Assembly (NCBI GenBank): GCA_900545305.1
Contig: UQYD01000003.1
Span: forward strand, 1 to 64,000
Length of the DNA stretch: 64,000 bases
Direction of reading: 5' to 3'
DNA from: an uncultured Eubacterium sp.
GTDB taxonomy: Bacteria; Bacillota; Clostridia; Lachnospirales; CAG-274
Positions 7,668 to 17,011 of this stretch are shown here, piece after piece. The notes below the pieces were generated by a model. It saw only the letters and a list, made by a program, of their open reading frames with translations. It ran no database searches and was not told the origin of the DNA. How positions within the stretch are numbered: position 1 is the first letter of the stretch; each line of letters opens with the position of its first letter. Made by a program: the position numbers and the translations under genes.

Positions 7668-8918
7668 TTACTTAATAGACTTCATATGTCTAGTTAAGTC
7701 TTCTAATTCATCTCTTTCACGAATAAGAACAGCTTCGCCGTTTTCACGAATAAGAACTTCTGCTGGTCTTAATCTGTTGTTGTAGTTAGATGCCATACAG
7801 TAACCATAAGCACCTGCATCAAGCATAGCCATAGTGTCACCAACGTGCATTTCTGGGCAAATTCTGTGCTTAGCAAGAATATCACCAGATTCACAAATGT
7901 TACCTACAACTGTAACATCTTCTGTATTGTCGCTATCGTTGTAAACTTCAATATCGTGGTGAGAATCGTACATAACAGGTCTCTGAAGAACATTGAAACC
8001 AATGTCAGTACCAATGTACTTGTCTTCGCCATTGTGCTTAACTGCTGTAACTGTACCTAAAAGTACACCACATTCAGCAGAAACATATCTACCTGGTTCA
8101 ATCTTGAATGTAATTTCCTTACCATAATCCTTAACGAACTGTTCGAATACTTCGTCAAGCTGTTTACCTAATTCAACCATATCAAGTCTTGGCTGGTCAT
8201 TTAACTTTTCATAAGGAATACCGAAACCACCACCAAGGTCAACAAATTCAAGGTCTTCAAACTGCTTTGCAATATTTAAGATAGCCTTAACACCTTCAAC
8301 ATATGGCTTGCCGTCCATAAAGAGTGAACCAATGTGCTGGTTGATACCAACAAGCTTTAAGTCATACTTTGCAAGAACTTCCTTAAACTGTGGAATAAAT
8401 TCAGGGTTTACTGCGAACTTAGTCTTCTTACCGGCTGTAACAACCTTTTCGCTATGACCTGCACCAATACCACCATTGAAACGAGCAGCAATCTTTCCAC
8501 CTGGATTAAGCTTACCGTAAGTTTCAAGCTGAGAAACAGAGTCAACACTAATAAGAACATCGTGGTCAATGGCAAACTTCATTTCTTCTGCTGTAACGTT
8601 GTTACTGATGTAGAAAATCTGTTCTGGCTTAAAACCAGCCTTTAATTCTACAAAGATTTCACCTGGGCTCATAGCGTCTACGTTTAAGCCTTCTTCATGA
8701 ACGATTTCAAGGAAAGCAAGGTTGCTGTTAGCCTTTGCAGAATAGTTTACACTGAACTTTGGATACTTAACAAGGTTCTTTACGTCTCTACAACGCTGTC
8801 TTAAAATTTCCTCGCTGTATACATAAAGTGGGCTACCAAACTTAGCTGTAAGGTCGCTAGGCTTATTACCCTTAAAAAAATCTACTGAATCTGTTACCTT
8901 AGTATTAATCTTAGACAT
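7668..8918 (-). CDS. lysA: diaminopimelate decarboxylase
   Basis: PLP-dependent fold-III decarboxylase converting meso-diaminopimelate to L-lysine, the last step of lysine synthesis. The 416-residue protein carries the N-terminal barrel signature YSAKAN (PLP lysine), the glycine-rich phosphate loop VDLGGGFGIPY, substrate/PLP motifs EPGRYVSAECG and, near the C-terminus, GNICESGDILA, a catalytic Cys-Glu-Ser of the family, and DAGAYGYCMASNYNNRLRPAEVL. Ribosome site AAAGGAAA precedes ATG 8918. It follows aroC by 15 bp on the same strand, an aro-lys amino-acid pair. No lysine riboswitch is visible. Confidence 0.95.
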   Translation of the reverse strand: MSKINTKVTDSVDFFKGNKPSDLTAKFGSPLYVYSEEILRQRCRDVKNLVKYPKFSVNYSAKANSNLAFLEIVHEEGLNVDAMSPGEIFVELKAGFKPEQIFYISNNVTAEEMKFAIDHDVLISVDSVSQLETYGKLNPGGKIAARFNGGIGAGHSEKVVTAGKKTKFAVNPEFIPQFKEVLAKYDLKLVGINQHIGSLFMDGKPYVEGVKAILNIAKQFEDLEFVDLGGGFGIPYEKLNDQPRLDMVELGKQLDEVFEQFVKDYGKEITFKIEPGRYVSAECGVLLGTVTAVKHNGEDKYIGTDIGFNVLQRPVMYDSHHDIEVYNDSDNTEDVTVVGNICESGDILAKHRICPEMHVGDTMAMLDAGAYGYCMASNYNNRLRPAEVLIRENGEAVLIRERDELEDLTRHMKSIK

Positions 8919-8933
8919 TTGTAAGTTTCCTTT

Positions 8934-10025
8934 CTATTTATAAAATTTAATTATATTTTCAATTCTTGATGTCATATTTGTAAGCAATAAGTCCACCAAA
9001 GTAATAGCAGTCATAGCCTCAACTACCACTATTGCACGAGGTACAATAATTGGGTCGTGACGACCTGTAATAGAAATGGTAGTATTTTCTCCACTGTTAT
9101 TAACAGTTTTCTGTTCTAAAGAAATAGACGGTGTAGGCTTAAATACTGTACGGAAAACAATATCACTTCCGTCAGAAAAACCTCCAAGAATGCCACCTGA
9201 ATTGTTTGTATACTTGACTACCTTCCCATTATCCATATAGAATTCATCGTTATTTTCAGAACCCATAGCCTTTGCAGCCTTAAAACCAAGCCCAAATTCT
9301 ATGCCCTTAGTAGCTCCTATTGATAAAACAGCCTTTGCAAGAGAGGCATCAAGTTTATCAAAAACAGGTTCGCCTACACCAGCAGGCATACCAGTTACGA
9401 CACATTCTACTATACCACCGACTGAATTGTTTTCACTCATCGCCTTATCAAGCAGAGCCTGTGCTTTTTCTGCTGCATTTTTATCCGGCATACAAAGTGG
9501 ATTGTTAAATCTCTCATTCATATCAATGGTTTCAATTTCTACATCGCCTATTGCTTTAGCATAGGCATTTACTTGAACACCAATATTTTCTAATATTTTT
9601 CTGGCTACAGCACCAGCTGCAACTCTGGCAAGTGTTTCTCGACCTGATGAACGTCCACCACCTCTGTAATCTCTGAAACCATACTTAGTCTCAAAGCCAA
9701 AGTCAGCGTGTCCCGGTCTGTAAACATTCATAATATTAGAATAGTCCTTAGACCTTTGGTCGGCATTTATTACCATTAAAGAAATAGGTGTTCCGGTGGT
9801 TTTACCTTCAAAAACACCGGACATAATCTGTATAGTATCGCTTTCGCTTCTCTTTGTACCATACTTGTTACTGCCGGGTTTTCTTCTGTCCATATCGACT
9901 TGAATATCTTCTTCGCATAAAGGAATTCCTGCAGGACAGCCATCAATAACTACTCCCAATCCTTTACCATGAGATTCTCCCCATGTTGTAATCTTAAATA
10001 TATTTCCTATGGTTGAACCTGACAA
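8934..10025 (-). CDS. aroC: chorismate synthase
   Basis: Catalyses the last shikimate step, EPSP to chorismate, with reduced FMN. The start is taken as TTG at 10025 (ribosome site AGAGGTGA), since the conserved N-terminus SGSTIGNIFKITTWGESHG begins immediately; an in-frame upstream ATG adds 16 unconserved residues over the ribosome site. The 363-residue product has the three family signatures: GESHGKGLGVVIDGCP, RYRGG-like DYRGGGRSSGRETLARVAAGA, and RHDPIIVPRAIVVVEAM. First gene of an aroC-lysA operon, divergent from the potassium transporter. It links functionally to the DAHP synthase gene 3.5 kb away. Confidence 0.95.
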   Translation of the reverse strand: MSGSTIGNIFKITTWGESHGKGLGVVIDGCPAGIPLCEEDIQVDMDRRKPGSNKYGTKRSESDTIQIMSGVFEGKTTGTPISLMVINADQRSKDYSNIMNVYRPGHADFGFETKYGFRDYRGGGRSSGRETLARVAAGAVARKILENIGVQVNAYAKAIGDVEIETIDMNERFNNPLCMPDKNAAEKAQALLDKAMSENNSVGGIVECVVTGMPAGVGEPVFDKLDASLAKAVLSIGATKGIEFGLGFKAAKAMGSENNDEFYMDNGKVVKYTNNSGGILGGFSDGSDIVFRTVFKPTPSISLEQKTVNNSGENTTISITGRHDPIIVPRAIVVVEAMTAITLVDLLLTNMTSRIENIIKFYK

Positions 10026-10179
10026 AAAATCACCTCTTATAAAAATTATCAATATGCTTGAAAAATAACGCAAAAGATATTATAATAATCTAAATGTACT
10101 CATACATTTTAACATTTATTTTTTAATTTTACAAGAAATTTTACAACATATTTTAAAATAATTTAAGGAGTTGTATTTT

Positions 10180-11577
10180 GTGTCAAAATTTTTACACCCT
10201 TTAAGACAGCTTGACTCCTCTCAGATTATAACATTGGGCTTTTTAACTGTTATACTGTTTGGTGCTGTTATTTTGAGTTTACCAATATGTTCGGCAGACT
10301 TTACTTTTACTCCATTTGTAGATTCACTTTTTACAGCTACTTCTGCTGTGTGTATCACTGGACTTACTGCCGTTTCTACAGCCTATCATTGGAATATTTT
10401 AGGTAAACTTATTATACTTATGCTTATACAAATTGGTGGTATTGGATTTATGTCTATGGTTACAATGCTTTTTATAGCCGTAGGCAAAAAAATAACATTA
10501 AAAGAAAGAATTGTTATACAGGAGTCCTTTAATCTTAGCCAAAGACATGGTCTTGTAAGTTTTACAATTTATATTTTTAAGTTTTCTTTTGTAGCAGAAC
10601 TTATAGGTGCTTTTTTCCTTTCATTGAGATTTATACCTCAATATGGTTTTGTAAGGGGGATTTTTTACGGAATATTCCACTCTGTATCAGCCTTTTGTAA
10701 TGCTGGATTTGATATACTTGGAGATAATTCCCTTATACCTTTTTCAGGGGATATAATTGTAAATATTACAGTAATGTGCCTTATAGTAGTTGGTGGTTTA
10801 GGTTTTCCGGTTTATTCCGACTTTACCACTCACCTAAAATTTACAAAGGAACACAAACTCCATATAAATTATGTTGTAAAAAAACTTAGACTTCATTCTA
10901 AAATTGCACTTATAACAACAGCAGTTCTTATTGTATTTGGTGGTTTATTCTTTTTCATTGCTGAATACTTTAATCCATATACAATAGGAAATTTTTCATT
11001 TTTCCACAAAATTTTGGCAAGCTTATTCCAGTCTGTAACATTGAGAACAGCTGGTTTTGATTCTATGGGACAAGGCAATATGACATATGCCTCAAAGGTA
11101 ATTTCCATAGTGCTTATGTATATAGGTGGTTCTCCTGCCAGTACAGCCGGTGGTGTTAAAACTGTAACATCAGCCATTCTTTTTTTAGCTGTATGGGCTG
11201 TAATACGAGGTAGAGAATCTATAAATGTTTTCCACAAAAACATACCTTTTTATACACTTCAGAAAGCACTTGCCGTAGTAATGATGATGGTTACAATTAC
11301 AATAGGTGCTAGTGTAATAATGACTTGGACAGAGGCACACACACCTATTCATATGGAATATTTAGATATACTATTTGAAGTTGTTTCTGCACAATGTACA
11401 GTAGGTCTTACAACAGGTATTACCCACTTCCTATCAAACGGAGGAAAAATAGTCCTCATTTTGTGTATGTATATGGGTAGACTTGGTCCTATTTCTGTAG
11501 CTATTGCATTGACAAAGAACAAAAAACATAATAAAAACTATATTCATTTTCCTGAGGACAAACTTCTTGTAGGTTAA
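10180..11577 (+). CDS. ktrB: Trk/Ktr potassium uptake membrane subunit
   Basis: K+ channel-like transporter subunit (TrkH/KtrB family). Start GTG 10180 lies 9 nt after AAGGAG; a TTG at 10171 is too close to that site. The 465-residue protein has four pore-loop repeats, visible as CITGLTAV, CNAGFDILG, TAGFDSMG and CTVGLTTG, each supplying the selectivity-filter glycine, and the gating region with consecutive hydrophobic segments. Followed 25 bp later by its RCK-domain regulator, so the pair forms a complete KtrAB-type system. The size (465 aa) is closer to KtrB than to E. coli TrkH. Confidence 0.9.
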   Translation: MSKFLHPLRQLDSSQIITLGFLTVILFGAVILSLPICSADFTFTPFVDSLFTATSAVCITGLTAVSTAYHWNILGKLIILMLIQIGGIGFMSMVTMLFIAVGKKITLKERIVIQESFNLSQRHGLVSFTIYIFKFSFVAELIGAFFLSLRFIPQYGFVRGIFYGIFHSVSAFCNAGFDILGDNSLIPFSGDIIVNITVMCLIVVGGLGFPVYSDFTTHLKFTKEHKLHINYVVKKLRLHSKIALITTAVLIVFGGLFFFIAEYFNPYTIGNFSFFHKILASLFQSVTLRTAGFDSMGQGNMTYASKVISIVLMYIGGSPASTAGGVKTVTSAILFLAVWAVIRGRESINVFHKNIPFYTLQKALAVVMMMVTITIGASVIMTWTEAHTPIHMEYLDILFEVVSAQCTVGLTTGITHFLSNGGKIVLILCMYMGRLGPISVAIALTKNKKHNKNYIHFPEDKLLVG

Positions 11578-11602
11578 TAAACTAAGGATTAGGGAGGATA
11601 AT

Positions 11603-12253
11603 ATGAAAAATAATAAACAGTTTGCAGTTATAGGTCTTGGCCGTTTTGGGCGTGCCGTAGTTGAAACCCTTGTAGCTAGTGGCTATGATGTTATGGGTTG
11701 CGACAAAAATATGGAAGCTGTAAAACAAATGGAGCATATCGCAACCGATGTTATGCAGTTAGATGTAATGAATGAAGACGCTATGCAATATATAGGTCTT
11801 AACAACTTTGATGTAGTAATAGTTGCTATTGGGGAATCTCTTGAAGCCAGTATTATGGCAACTATGTACGCAAAGGAAAAAGGTGTAAAAACCGTAATTG
11901 CTAAGGCTATCGGTACTCCTCAGAAGAAACTTCTTGAAAAAGTTGGTGCTGATAAGGTACTTATGCCTGAAAGAGATAGTGGTCAGAGATTGGCTATAAG
12001 TCTTGTAACATCAAATGTTTTAGAATACATCACTGTTTCTGATAAATTTGGTATTGCAGAAATAGGTGTTGTAGATAAATGGGTAGATAAGACCTTGCAA
12101 GATGCTAACATAAGAGCAAAATACGGAATAAATGTTGTTGCTATAAAACGTGGTGGTGACGTTATTGTTACCCCTCCACCGGATATTAAAATTTTAGAAA
12201 CCGATACTTTAGTTGTTATTGGCGAAAATGCCAATATTGCAAAATTCAGTTAA
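11603..12253 (+). CDS. ktrA: Trk/Ktr potassium uptake regulatory subunit
   Basis: Cytoplasmic RCK protein that gates the adjacent K+ channel in response to nucleotides. The 216-residue protein has an N-terminal Rossmann RCK_N domain with VIGLGRFGRAV (8-18) and an acidic residue at the end of the second strand (GCDKN), and a C-terminal RCK_C domain (about 135-216) ending DIKILETDTLVVIGE. Single RCK_N+RCK_C arrangement fits KtrA rather than the doubled TrkA. Ribosome site AGGGAGG. It ends 3 bp before the methyltransferase gene, so the downstream genes may share its transcript. Confidence 0.9.
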   Translation: MKNNKQFAVIGLGRFGRAVVETLVASGYDVMGCDKNMEAVKQMEHIATDVMQLDVMNEDAMQYIGLNNFDVVIVAIGESLEASIMATMYAKEKGVKTVIAKAIGTPQKKLLEKVGADKVLMPERDSGQRLAISLVTSNVLEYITVSDKFGIAEIGVVDKWVDKTLQDANIRAKYGINVVAIKRGGDVIVTPPPDIKILETDTLVVIGENANIAKFS

Positions 12254-12256
12254 GAT

Positions 12257-13030
12257 ATGGAAAATATAATTATAGAAAGCAATCAAAACAAAATTATAAA
12301 AGAAGTTAATTCCCTTAAAGCTAAAAAAGAAAGAGATAAAACCGGTCTTTTTATACTCGAGGGCAAAAGACTTGTAGATGAAATACCAAATTCTTGGGAA
12401 ATAAAATATTTGCTTAAGGCAGAAAGCTATTCTGAATATATAAACTTTGAAAATGTTTATACTGTGAAAGATAGTCTTTTTGAAAAAATAAGCGAAACTG
12501 TAAACCCACAGGGTATACTTGCTGTCTGTCACATAAAGGAATTTGATGTAACTAATGTGGACTACAGCAATTCGCCTTTCTTCGTGGTTCTTGAAAATGT
12601 TACAGACCCGGGAAATATGGGTACTTTAATTCGTACAGCTGATGCTGCCGGTGCTGACGGGATTTTTCTTTCAAAAGGCTGTGTAGATATTTACAATCCT
12701 AAAGTTATAAGAGCCACTATGGGTTCAATATTCCATTTACCAATATACAGAAACCTAAATCTTATGGACTTAATGGAAGATTTTAAAAATAACAATGTAA
12801 AGACCCTTGCAGCTCATTTAAAAGGCACTTCAACACCTTATAAAGTTGATATGACAACAGCCTGTGCTGTTATCATAGGTAACGAAGCAAATGGCTTAAG
12901 TGATGAAATTTCAGAAATGGCATCAGATTTAGTTAAAATCCCTATGCCTGGTAAAGCTGAATCAATGAATGCAGGTATCGCCGGTGGTATTTTAATTTAT
13001 GAAGCTGTAAGACAGAGAATTGAGGAATAA
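12257..13030 (+). CDS. SpoU/TrmH-family RNA 2'-O-methyltransferase
   Basis: SPOUT-class enzyme that methylates ribose in rRNA or tRNA with S-adenosylmethionine. The 257-residue protein has an N-terminal substrate-binding domain (about 1-100, FILEGKRLVDEIPNS) and the C-terminal knotted domain with motif 1 LENVTDPGNMGTLIRTADAAGADG, motif 2 VIIGNEANGLSDEI and motif 3 KIPMPGKAESMNAGIAGGILIYE. This matches the RlmB/TsnR-like group; the exact target nucleotide cannot be assigned. It lies 3 bp after ktrA and 2 bp before the deaminase gene. Confidence 0.88.
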   Translation: MENIIIESNQNKIIKEVNSLKAKKERDKTGLFILEGKRLVDEIPNSWEIKYLLKAESYSEYINFENVYTVKDSLFEKISETVNPQGILAVCHIKEFDVTNVDYSNSPFFVVLENVTDPGNMGTLIRTADAAGADGIFLSKGCVDIYNPKVIRATMGSIFHLPIYRNLNLMDLMEDFKNNNVKTLAAHLKGTSTPYKVDMTTACAVIIGNEANGLSDEISEMASDLVKIPMPGKAESMNAGIAGGILIYEAVRQRIEE

Positions 13031-13032
13031 AT

Positions 13033-13494
13033 ATGGCAAGAATTAGTTGGGACGAATATTTTATGAGTATGGCTGAATTAGCAAGCCGACGTTCTACTTG
13101 TCTTAGACGACATGTAGGTGCTGTCATTGTTCGTGACAATCAGGTGCTTTCTACAGGATATAACGGAGCACCAAAGGGATTACCTAACTGCTGTGATTTA
13201 AACGAATGTTTAAGAAAAAAATTAGGTATTCCCAGTGGCGAAAGACACGAACTTTGTCGTGCTGTTCACGCAGAAGCTAATGCTATTACTCAATGTGCTG
13301 TAAACGGCACAAGTTGTAAAGGTAGTACACTTTATGTTACAGCAACACCTTGTATTATGTGCACAAAGCAAATTATAAATGCAGGTATTGTTCGTATTGT
13401 GGCAGAAGAAATGTATCCAGACGAAATGAGCCTTGAAATGCTCAAGCAAAGTGGTATTTCTTTTGAAATGTTTAAGAAAGAGGAGGAAAAATAA
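13033..13494 (+). CDS. dCMP deaminase (ComEB-like)
   Basis: Zinc deaminase converting dCMP to dUMP for thymidylate synthesis; homologues are called ComEB when near competence genes. The 153-residue protein has the catalytic HAE motif (AVHAEANAI) and zinc-ligand motif PCIMC in TATPCIMCTKQIINAG, plus N-terminal CLRRHVGAVIVRD and STGYNGAPKG typical of the group. No competence genes are adjacent. It sits in a tight run of genes (2 bp after the methyltransferase, directly abutting the DAHP synthase start). Confidence 0.9.
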   Translation: MARISWDEYFMSMAELASRRSTCLRRHVGAVIVRDNQVLSTGYNGAPKGLPNCCDLNECLRKKLGIPSGERHELCRAVHAEANAITQCAVNGTSCKGSTLYVTATPCIMCTKQIINAGIVRIVAEEMYPDEMSLEMLKQSGISFEMFKKEEEK

Positions 13495-14508
13495 ATGATT
13501 ATTGTATTAAAGAAAAATGCAGATGTAAAAAAAGTAAATGAACTTGAAAACAACTTAAAGGATATGGGTTTTGCCCTTCATATTTCTGACGGCGAAAGCT
13601 CTAAAATCGTTGGTCTTGTAGGTGATACAACTAAGTTAAGCCAAGATGACCTTTTAGCAAATGAAATTATTGAAGACGTAAAGAGAATTCAGGAACCTTA
13701 CAAAAAAGCAAACAGAAAAATGCACCCAGAAGATACTGTTGTTGATGTAAATGGTATAAAAATTGGTGGTGGACATTTTCAGGTAATTGCCGGTCCTTGT
13801 TCTGTTGAAAGCAAAGAACAGATGGAAGAAGTAGCATCTGATGTTAAAGCAAGTGGTGCTACACTTTTAAGAGGTGGTGCTTTTAAGCCAAGAACTAGCC
13901 CTTACTCTTTCCAGGGGCTTCACGAAAATGGCCTTGCCCTTCTTCTCAATGCCGGCAAGACAACTAACTTACCTGTAGTAACAGAAATTATGGACTCAAG
14001 CCATATTGATTTATTTAAAGATGTTGACGTAATACAGGTTGGTGCAAGAAATATGCAGAACTTCGAACTTCTCAAAAAATTAGGTAAACTTGATAAGCCA
14101 ATTCTTTTAAAGAGAGGTCTTGCAAACACTCTTGAAGAACTTTTGATGAGTGCTGAATACATTATGGCAGGCGGTAACGAAAAGGTTATTCTCTGTGAAA
14201 GAGGTATAAGAACTTTTGAAACATCAATGAGAAACACTCTCGATATTTCAGCCGTACCAATGCTTAAGAAAATGACTCATCTTCCAGTTATTATTGACCC
14301 TAGCCATGCTGCCGGTATGAGATGGATGGTTGAACCACTTTCTATGGCTGCTATTGCTGCCGGTGCTGACGGTCTTATGATTGAAGTTCATAATAACCCA
14401 GAAAAGGCTCTTTGCGATGGTAAACAATCTCTTACTCCAGAAAGCTTTGATAATCTTATGGGTAAAATTAAAAAGACTGTTGAATTTTTTGGTAAAACTT
14501 TAGGCTAA
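13495..14508 (+). CDS. aroF: 3-deoxy-7-phosphoheptulonate (DAHP) synthase
   Basis: First shikimate-pathway enzyme, joining PEP and erythrose-4-phosphate. The 337-residue protein is the type I-beta form with an N-terminal ferredoxin-like domain (about 1-70, [18 protein letters not shown]) that mediates feedback inhibition by aromatic amino acids in homologues, followed by the barrel with [58 protein letters not shown] and [11 protein letters not shown]. Ribosome site AGGAGG overlaps the end of the deaminase gene; the two coding regions abut. Followed by a strong terminator. Together with aroC this gives two shikimate genes in the window. Confidence 0.93.
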   Translation: MIIVLKKNADVKKVNELENNLKDMGFALHISDGESSKIVGLVGDTTKLSQDDLLANEIIEDVKRIQEPYKKANRKMHPEDTVVDVNGIKIGGGHFQVIAGPCSVESKEQMEEVASDVKASGATLLRGGAFKPRTSPYSFQGLHENGLALLLNAGKTTNLPVVTEIMDSSHIDLFKDVDVIQVGARNMQNFELLKKLGKLDKPILLKRGLANTLEELLMSAEYIMAGGNEKVILCERGIRTFETSMRNTLDISAVPMLKKMTHLPVIIDPSHAAGMRWMVEPLSMAAIAAGADGLMIEVHNNPEKALCDGKQSLTPESFDNLMGKIKKTVEFFGKTLG

Positions 14509-14522
14509 TATTCTAATATAGA

Positions 14523-14561
14523 AAATGCACTTCCTTTTATTTTTGGAAGTGCATTTTTGTG
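14523..14561 (+). terminator. intrinsic terminator of the ktr-aroF gene run
   Basis: Twelve-bp arms AAATGCACTTCC/GGAAGTGCATTT at 14523-14534 and 14545-14556 with a T-run on the plus strand. It separates convergent genes. Confidence 0.85.
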
Positions 14562-14574
14562 GTTAAATATTATA

Positions 14575-14805
14575 TTACAAATTCTTCAATTTTTCTTGAA
14601 GTTCTGCAATTTGAGCTTCTATTGCCTTTTTCTCTTCATTCTCTTTTAATGCAAACTTTTCGCATTCATCAATTAAAATTCTAATTGCATCAAAGCTCAG
14701 TTTAATTAATTCCTCATTAGGTAATGGATTTTCTAAAACTCCAATCAAATCTCTATTAACTGCCTTAATATTTGCATTAAACTTTCTCTTTGTTGCTTCG
14801 TCCAT
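14575..14805 (-). CDS. small helical protein, unknown
   Basis: A 76-residue charged, all-helical protein with no signal peptide. The C-terminal half (KFALKENEEKKAIEAQIAELQEKLKNL) has heptad spacing and is predicted coiled coil; the N-terminus (MDEATKRKFNANIKAVN) is basic. Its ribosome site is AAAGAGGG, 5-12 bp before the ATG. It stands alone on the minus strand between the aroF terminator and the anti-sigma terminator. I do not recognise a family; an accessory or regulatory oligomeric protein is possible. Confidence 0.6.
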   Translation of the reverse strand: MDEATKRKFNANIKAVNRDLIGVLENPLPNEELIKLSFDAIRILIDECEKFALKENEEKKAIEAQIAELQEKLKNL

Positions 14806-14964
14806 AACAAAACCCTCTTTTCTAAATTATAATAATTTCTAAAAACGTATAAAGTATTACTAATTAACTGTAACTTTTATTCATATTTATTCTAACATAG
14901 TTTTTTAAAATATGCAATAATTCTAATTTATGTAATATTTTTTATTAGTTTTAGAAATTTTTCC

Positions 14965-15000
14965 AAAAGAAATACCCACTGGCTAAACCAGTGGATATTT
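14965..15000 (-). terminator. terminator of the ECF sigma operon
   Basis: Inverted repeat AAATATCCACTGG/CCAGTGGGTATTT read on the minus strand (arms 14970-14982 and 14988-15000, loop CTAAA on the plus strand), followed by TTCTTTT. It directly follows the anti-sigma stop codon. Confidence 0.8.
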
Positions 15001-15936
15001 CTACATAATCTCATTTATTAAATTTTGAATATCTTCTATTTTTAACCCCTGTTCACTTGAAAGGCTATAATTAACACCATTTTTGTACCATACAGCAACT
15101 TTGTAAACATCTTCATTACCTTTTATGGTTACTTCTATGTTATCTACAGTTAATTTTTTTATATTTTCGTAAATATTATAATCTCCACTTATATCTTCAG
15201 CAACTTCTCCTTTTTCTAATCTATACAGAATATTATCAGAGCCATTTGAATACTGAATTTCAGCCATATTTGAAAAAGCTACACTATAACTATAGGACTT
15301 ATAACTCTTTATTTTATCAGGCATTTTAGCATTAATATTAACATTCTCTTTTAACTCATCTACACTGTTATAATCTACATAGGGACTAGATGCCGTCTTT
15401 AACATCGGTTCGCCCTCTATACTGTCAATACTTTGTTCTGCCACTTCATTATCTTCATTAATGCTTGTCATATACAGTTTTTCTGTTTGTGTAGTCTTTT
15501 CTGTTGTTATTTCAGTATTAACTTTCTTAGTTTCTGAAGTTGTACTACTTTCTCTTTTTTCCACTACAGCATTTCTTTCATATATTTTTCTTGCCGTAGT
15601 TATTTCAGTATTTTTTTCTACACTTTTACTTGTAGTTATTTCAGTTGCACTTTCTACAGACTGAGTGCTTTCCTGATTTTCAGTTGTAATTTCACTACTT
15701 TTTTCTGTAGTTTCTACAACCACACTATCTGTAGAATATTTATTAGGAGAATCAGGCTGGATTTTATTCTGTAAAGCACCGTACACTACAGCAACTACAA
15801 CCAAACAAGCAGCGATATTTACAATAATTCTATAATCAAATTTTTTCTTTTTAGCATTTTGGATTATTTCCTGTTTTTGTTCATCTGTAAGAGAAATATT
15901 ATCCATAGCTTTTTTATACTTATCACTCAAAATCAT
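15001..15936 (-). CDS. anti-sigma-factor-like membrane protein
   Basis: A 311-residue single-pass protein, likely the membrane regulator of the ECF sigma factor whose gene it overlaps by 14 bp. Residues 1-36 are cytoplasmic and charged (KAMDNISLTDEQKQEIIQNA), residues about 38-57 form one membrane helix (IVNIAACLVVVAVVYGAL), then comes a Thr/Glu/Ser-rich extracellular linker of about 120 residues with repeats such as TEITT, and a C-terminal globular domain (about 205-311) resembling DUF4367. That domain shares a pattern with the secreted protein two genes upstream: Tyr-Arg, ED-I-S/T-GDYN-Y, KKL, VTIKG, QG-, I-L. A sensor for an outside signal is likely; the signal is unknown. Confidence 0.72.
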   Translation of the reverse strand: MILSDKYKKAMDNISLTDEQKQEIIQNAKKKKFDYRIIVNIAACLVVVAVVYGALQNKIQPDSPNKYSTDSVVVETTEKSSEITTENQESTQSVESATEITTSKSVEKNTEITTARKIYERNAVVEKRESSTTSETKKVNTEITTEKTTQTEKLYMTSINEDNEVAEQSIDSIEGEPMLKTASSPYVDYNSVDELKENVNINAKMPDKIKSYKSYSYSVAFSNMAEIQYSNGSDNILYRLEKGEVAEDISGDYNIYENIKKLTVDNIEVTIKGNEDVYKVAVWYKNGVNYSLSSEQGLKIEDIQNLINEIM

Positions 15937-16408
15937 ATTCCTCCTTTAAAATAACTTTTAATTTTTCTCGCCCACGAGATAAGAGGGAACGAACTGTACT
16001 TTCTCCTTTTCCCAATATTTTAGCAATTTCTGGAGTTTTATAATTTTCGTAATAATACAAATGTATAGGCACTCTGTATTTTACCGGTAGTGCCAAAACA
16101 GCCTCTAAAACTGTGTTATCCTCATAGTTATCACTATAGGCTTGCTCCTTTATTTCATCAATAGAACACACATTTTTGTGCCAGAAAAGCATTAATTTGT
16201 TTTTACAAAGATTTATTGTAACCCTCAAAAGCCACGACTTTAAGTGTTCTTCACTTTGTATTTTACCCTCATTGTTATAATATTTAATAAAAACTTCTTG
16301 AACTACATCTTGGGCATCATGGGTGTTTTTAAGATAAGAAATTGCCAATCTATATACCATATTGCCATATTTATCTACAACTTCCGTCAACTTATCCACC
16401 CAATTCAC
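15923..16408 (-). CDS. ECF-type RNA polymerase sigma factor
   Basis: A 161-residue sigma-70 family factor with only regions 2 and 4. Region 2 is MVYRLAISYLKNTHDAQDVVQEVFIKYY (about 19-46, core binding and -10 recognition) and region 4 is VLALPVKYRVPIHLYYYENYKTPEIAKILGKGESTVRSLLSRGREKLK (about 105-155, helix-turn-helix for -35 recognition). Gene order on the minus strand is secreted DUF4367 protein, sigma, anti-sigma, with 3-bp spacing and then a 14-bp overlap, which suggests co-regulation. Its own target promoters cannot be read from the window. Confidence 0.9.
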   Translation of the reverse strand: MNWVDKLTEVVDKYGNMVYRLAISYLKNTHDAQDVVQEVFIKYYNNEGKIQSEEHLKSWLLRVTINLCKNKLMLFWHKNVCSIDEIKEQAYSDNYEDNTVLEAVLALPVKYRVPIHLYYYENYKTPEIAKILGKGESTVRSLLSRGREKLKVILKEEYDFE

Positions 16409-16411
16409 CTC

Positions 16412-16960
16412 CTATTTATTCAAAAATGTTTTTATTTCACTTAAACTTATTCCCTGTCTTGCAAAAATTGAGTATGTTACATCATTCTTTGTGCATAAAA
16501 CATTATAAACCTTTGTACCATTGCCTTTTATTGTAACATCAGCACCATTGATTTTCAACTTCTTTGTATAAGCATATTTATTGTAATCACCTGTTATATC
16601 CTCTGTACCCTGTGCTGTTCTATATGTAACTTCATTTTTACCATCATTATAAACTACCTGTAAAATTTTATCTGAAATAGTTTCAAAAGCTACAGCCTTG
16701 TATTTTTCAGGCACATTTTCAGGCACTTTAGTATCAAAACTAAGAGATTTCTGTGCTTCTTCAATAGTATCAAAATCCTTTATTGGATTTGGCATACCCA
16801 ACATAGGACCATCATCAATTATAATAACATCATCAACTTTTTTAGCCTGACTATTTTCACTAATTACCATAACATCGTCATTATTTTCTGCCATAACCGG
16901 ACTAATTGATATTAAAGCTACTGACATAAGTACCATTGCCTTGCAAATATTTTTTTTCAT
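16412..16960 (-). CDS. secreted DUF4367-like protein, sigma operon
   Basis: A 182-residue exported protein. The ATG at 16960 is preceded by GGAGGAATTAATT; the in-frame region further upstream lacks a ribosome site. Residues 1-25 form a signal peptide (ICKAMVLMSVALISISPVMA, cut after AMA-like VMA). The mature protein has a short acidic leader (VDDVIIIDDGPMLGMP) and a DUF4367-like domain whose second half parallels the extracellular domain of the anti-sigma protein (EDITGDYNKY, KKLKINGADVTIKG, ARQGISLSEI). It may compete with or present a ligand to the sensor. First gene of the sigma operon. Confidence 0.7.
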   Translation of the reverse strand: MKKNICKAMVLMSVALISISPVMAENNDDVMVISENSQAKKVDDVIIIDDGPMLGMPNPIKDFDTIEEAQKSLSFDTKVPENVPEKYKAVAFETISDKILQVVYNDGKNEVTYRTAQGTEDITGDYNKYAYTKKLKINGADVTIKGNGTKVYNVLCTKNDVTYSIFARQGISLSEIKTFLNK

Positions 16961-17011
16961 AATTAATTCCTCCGTTAAAATATCTTTAATTTTAGTATAG
17001 TTACAACGCAA

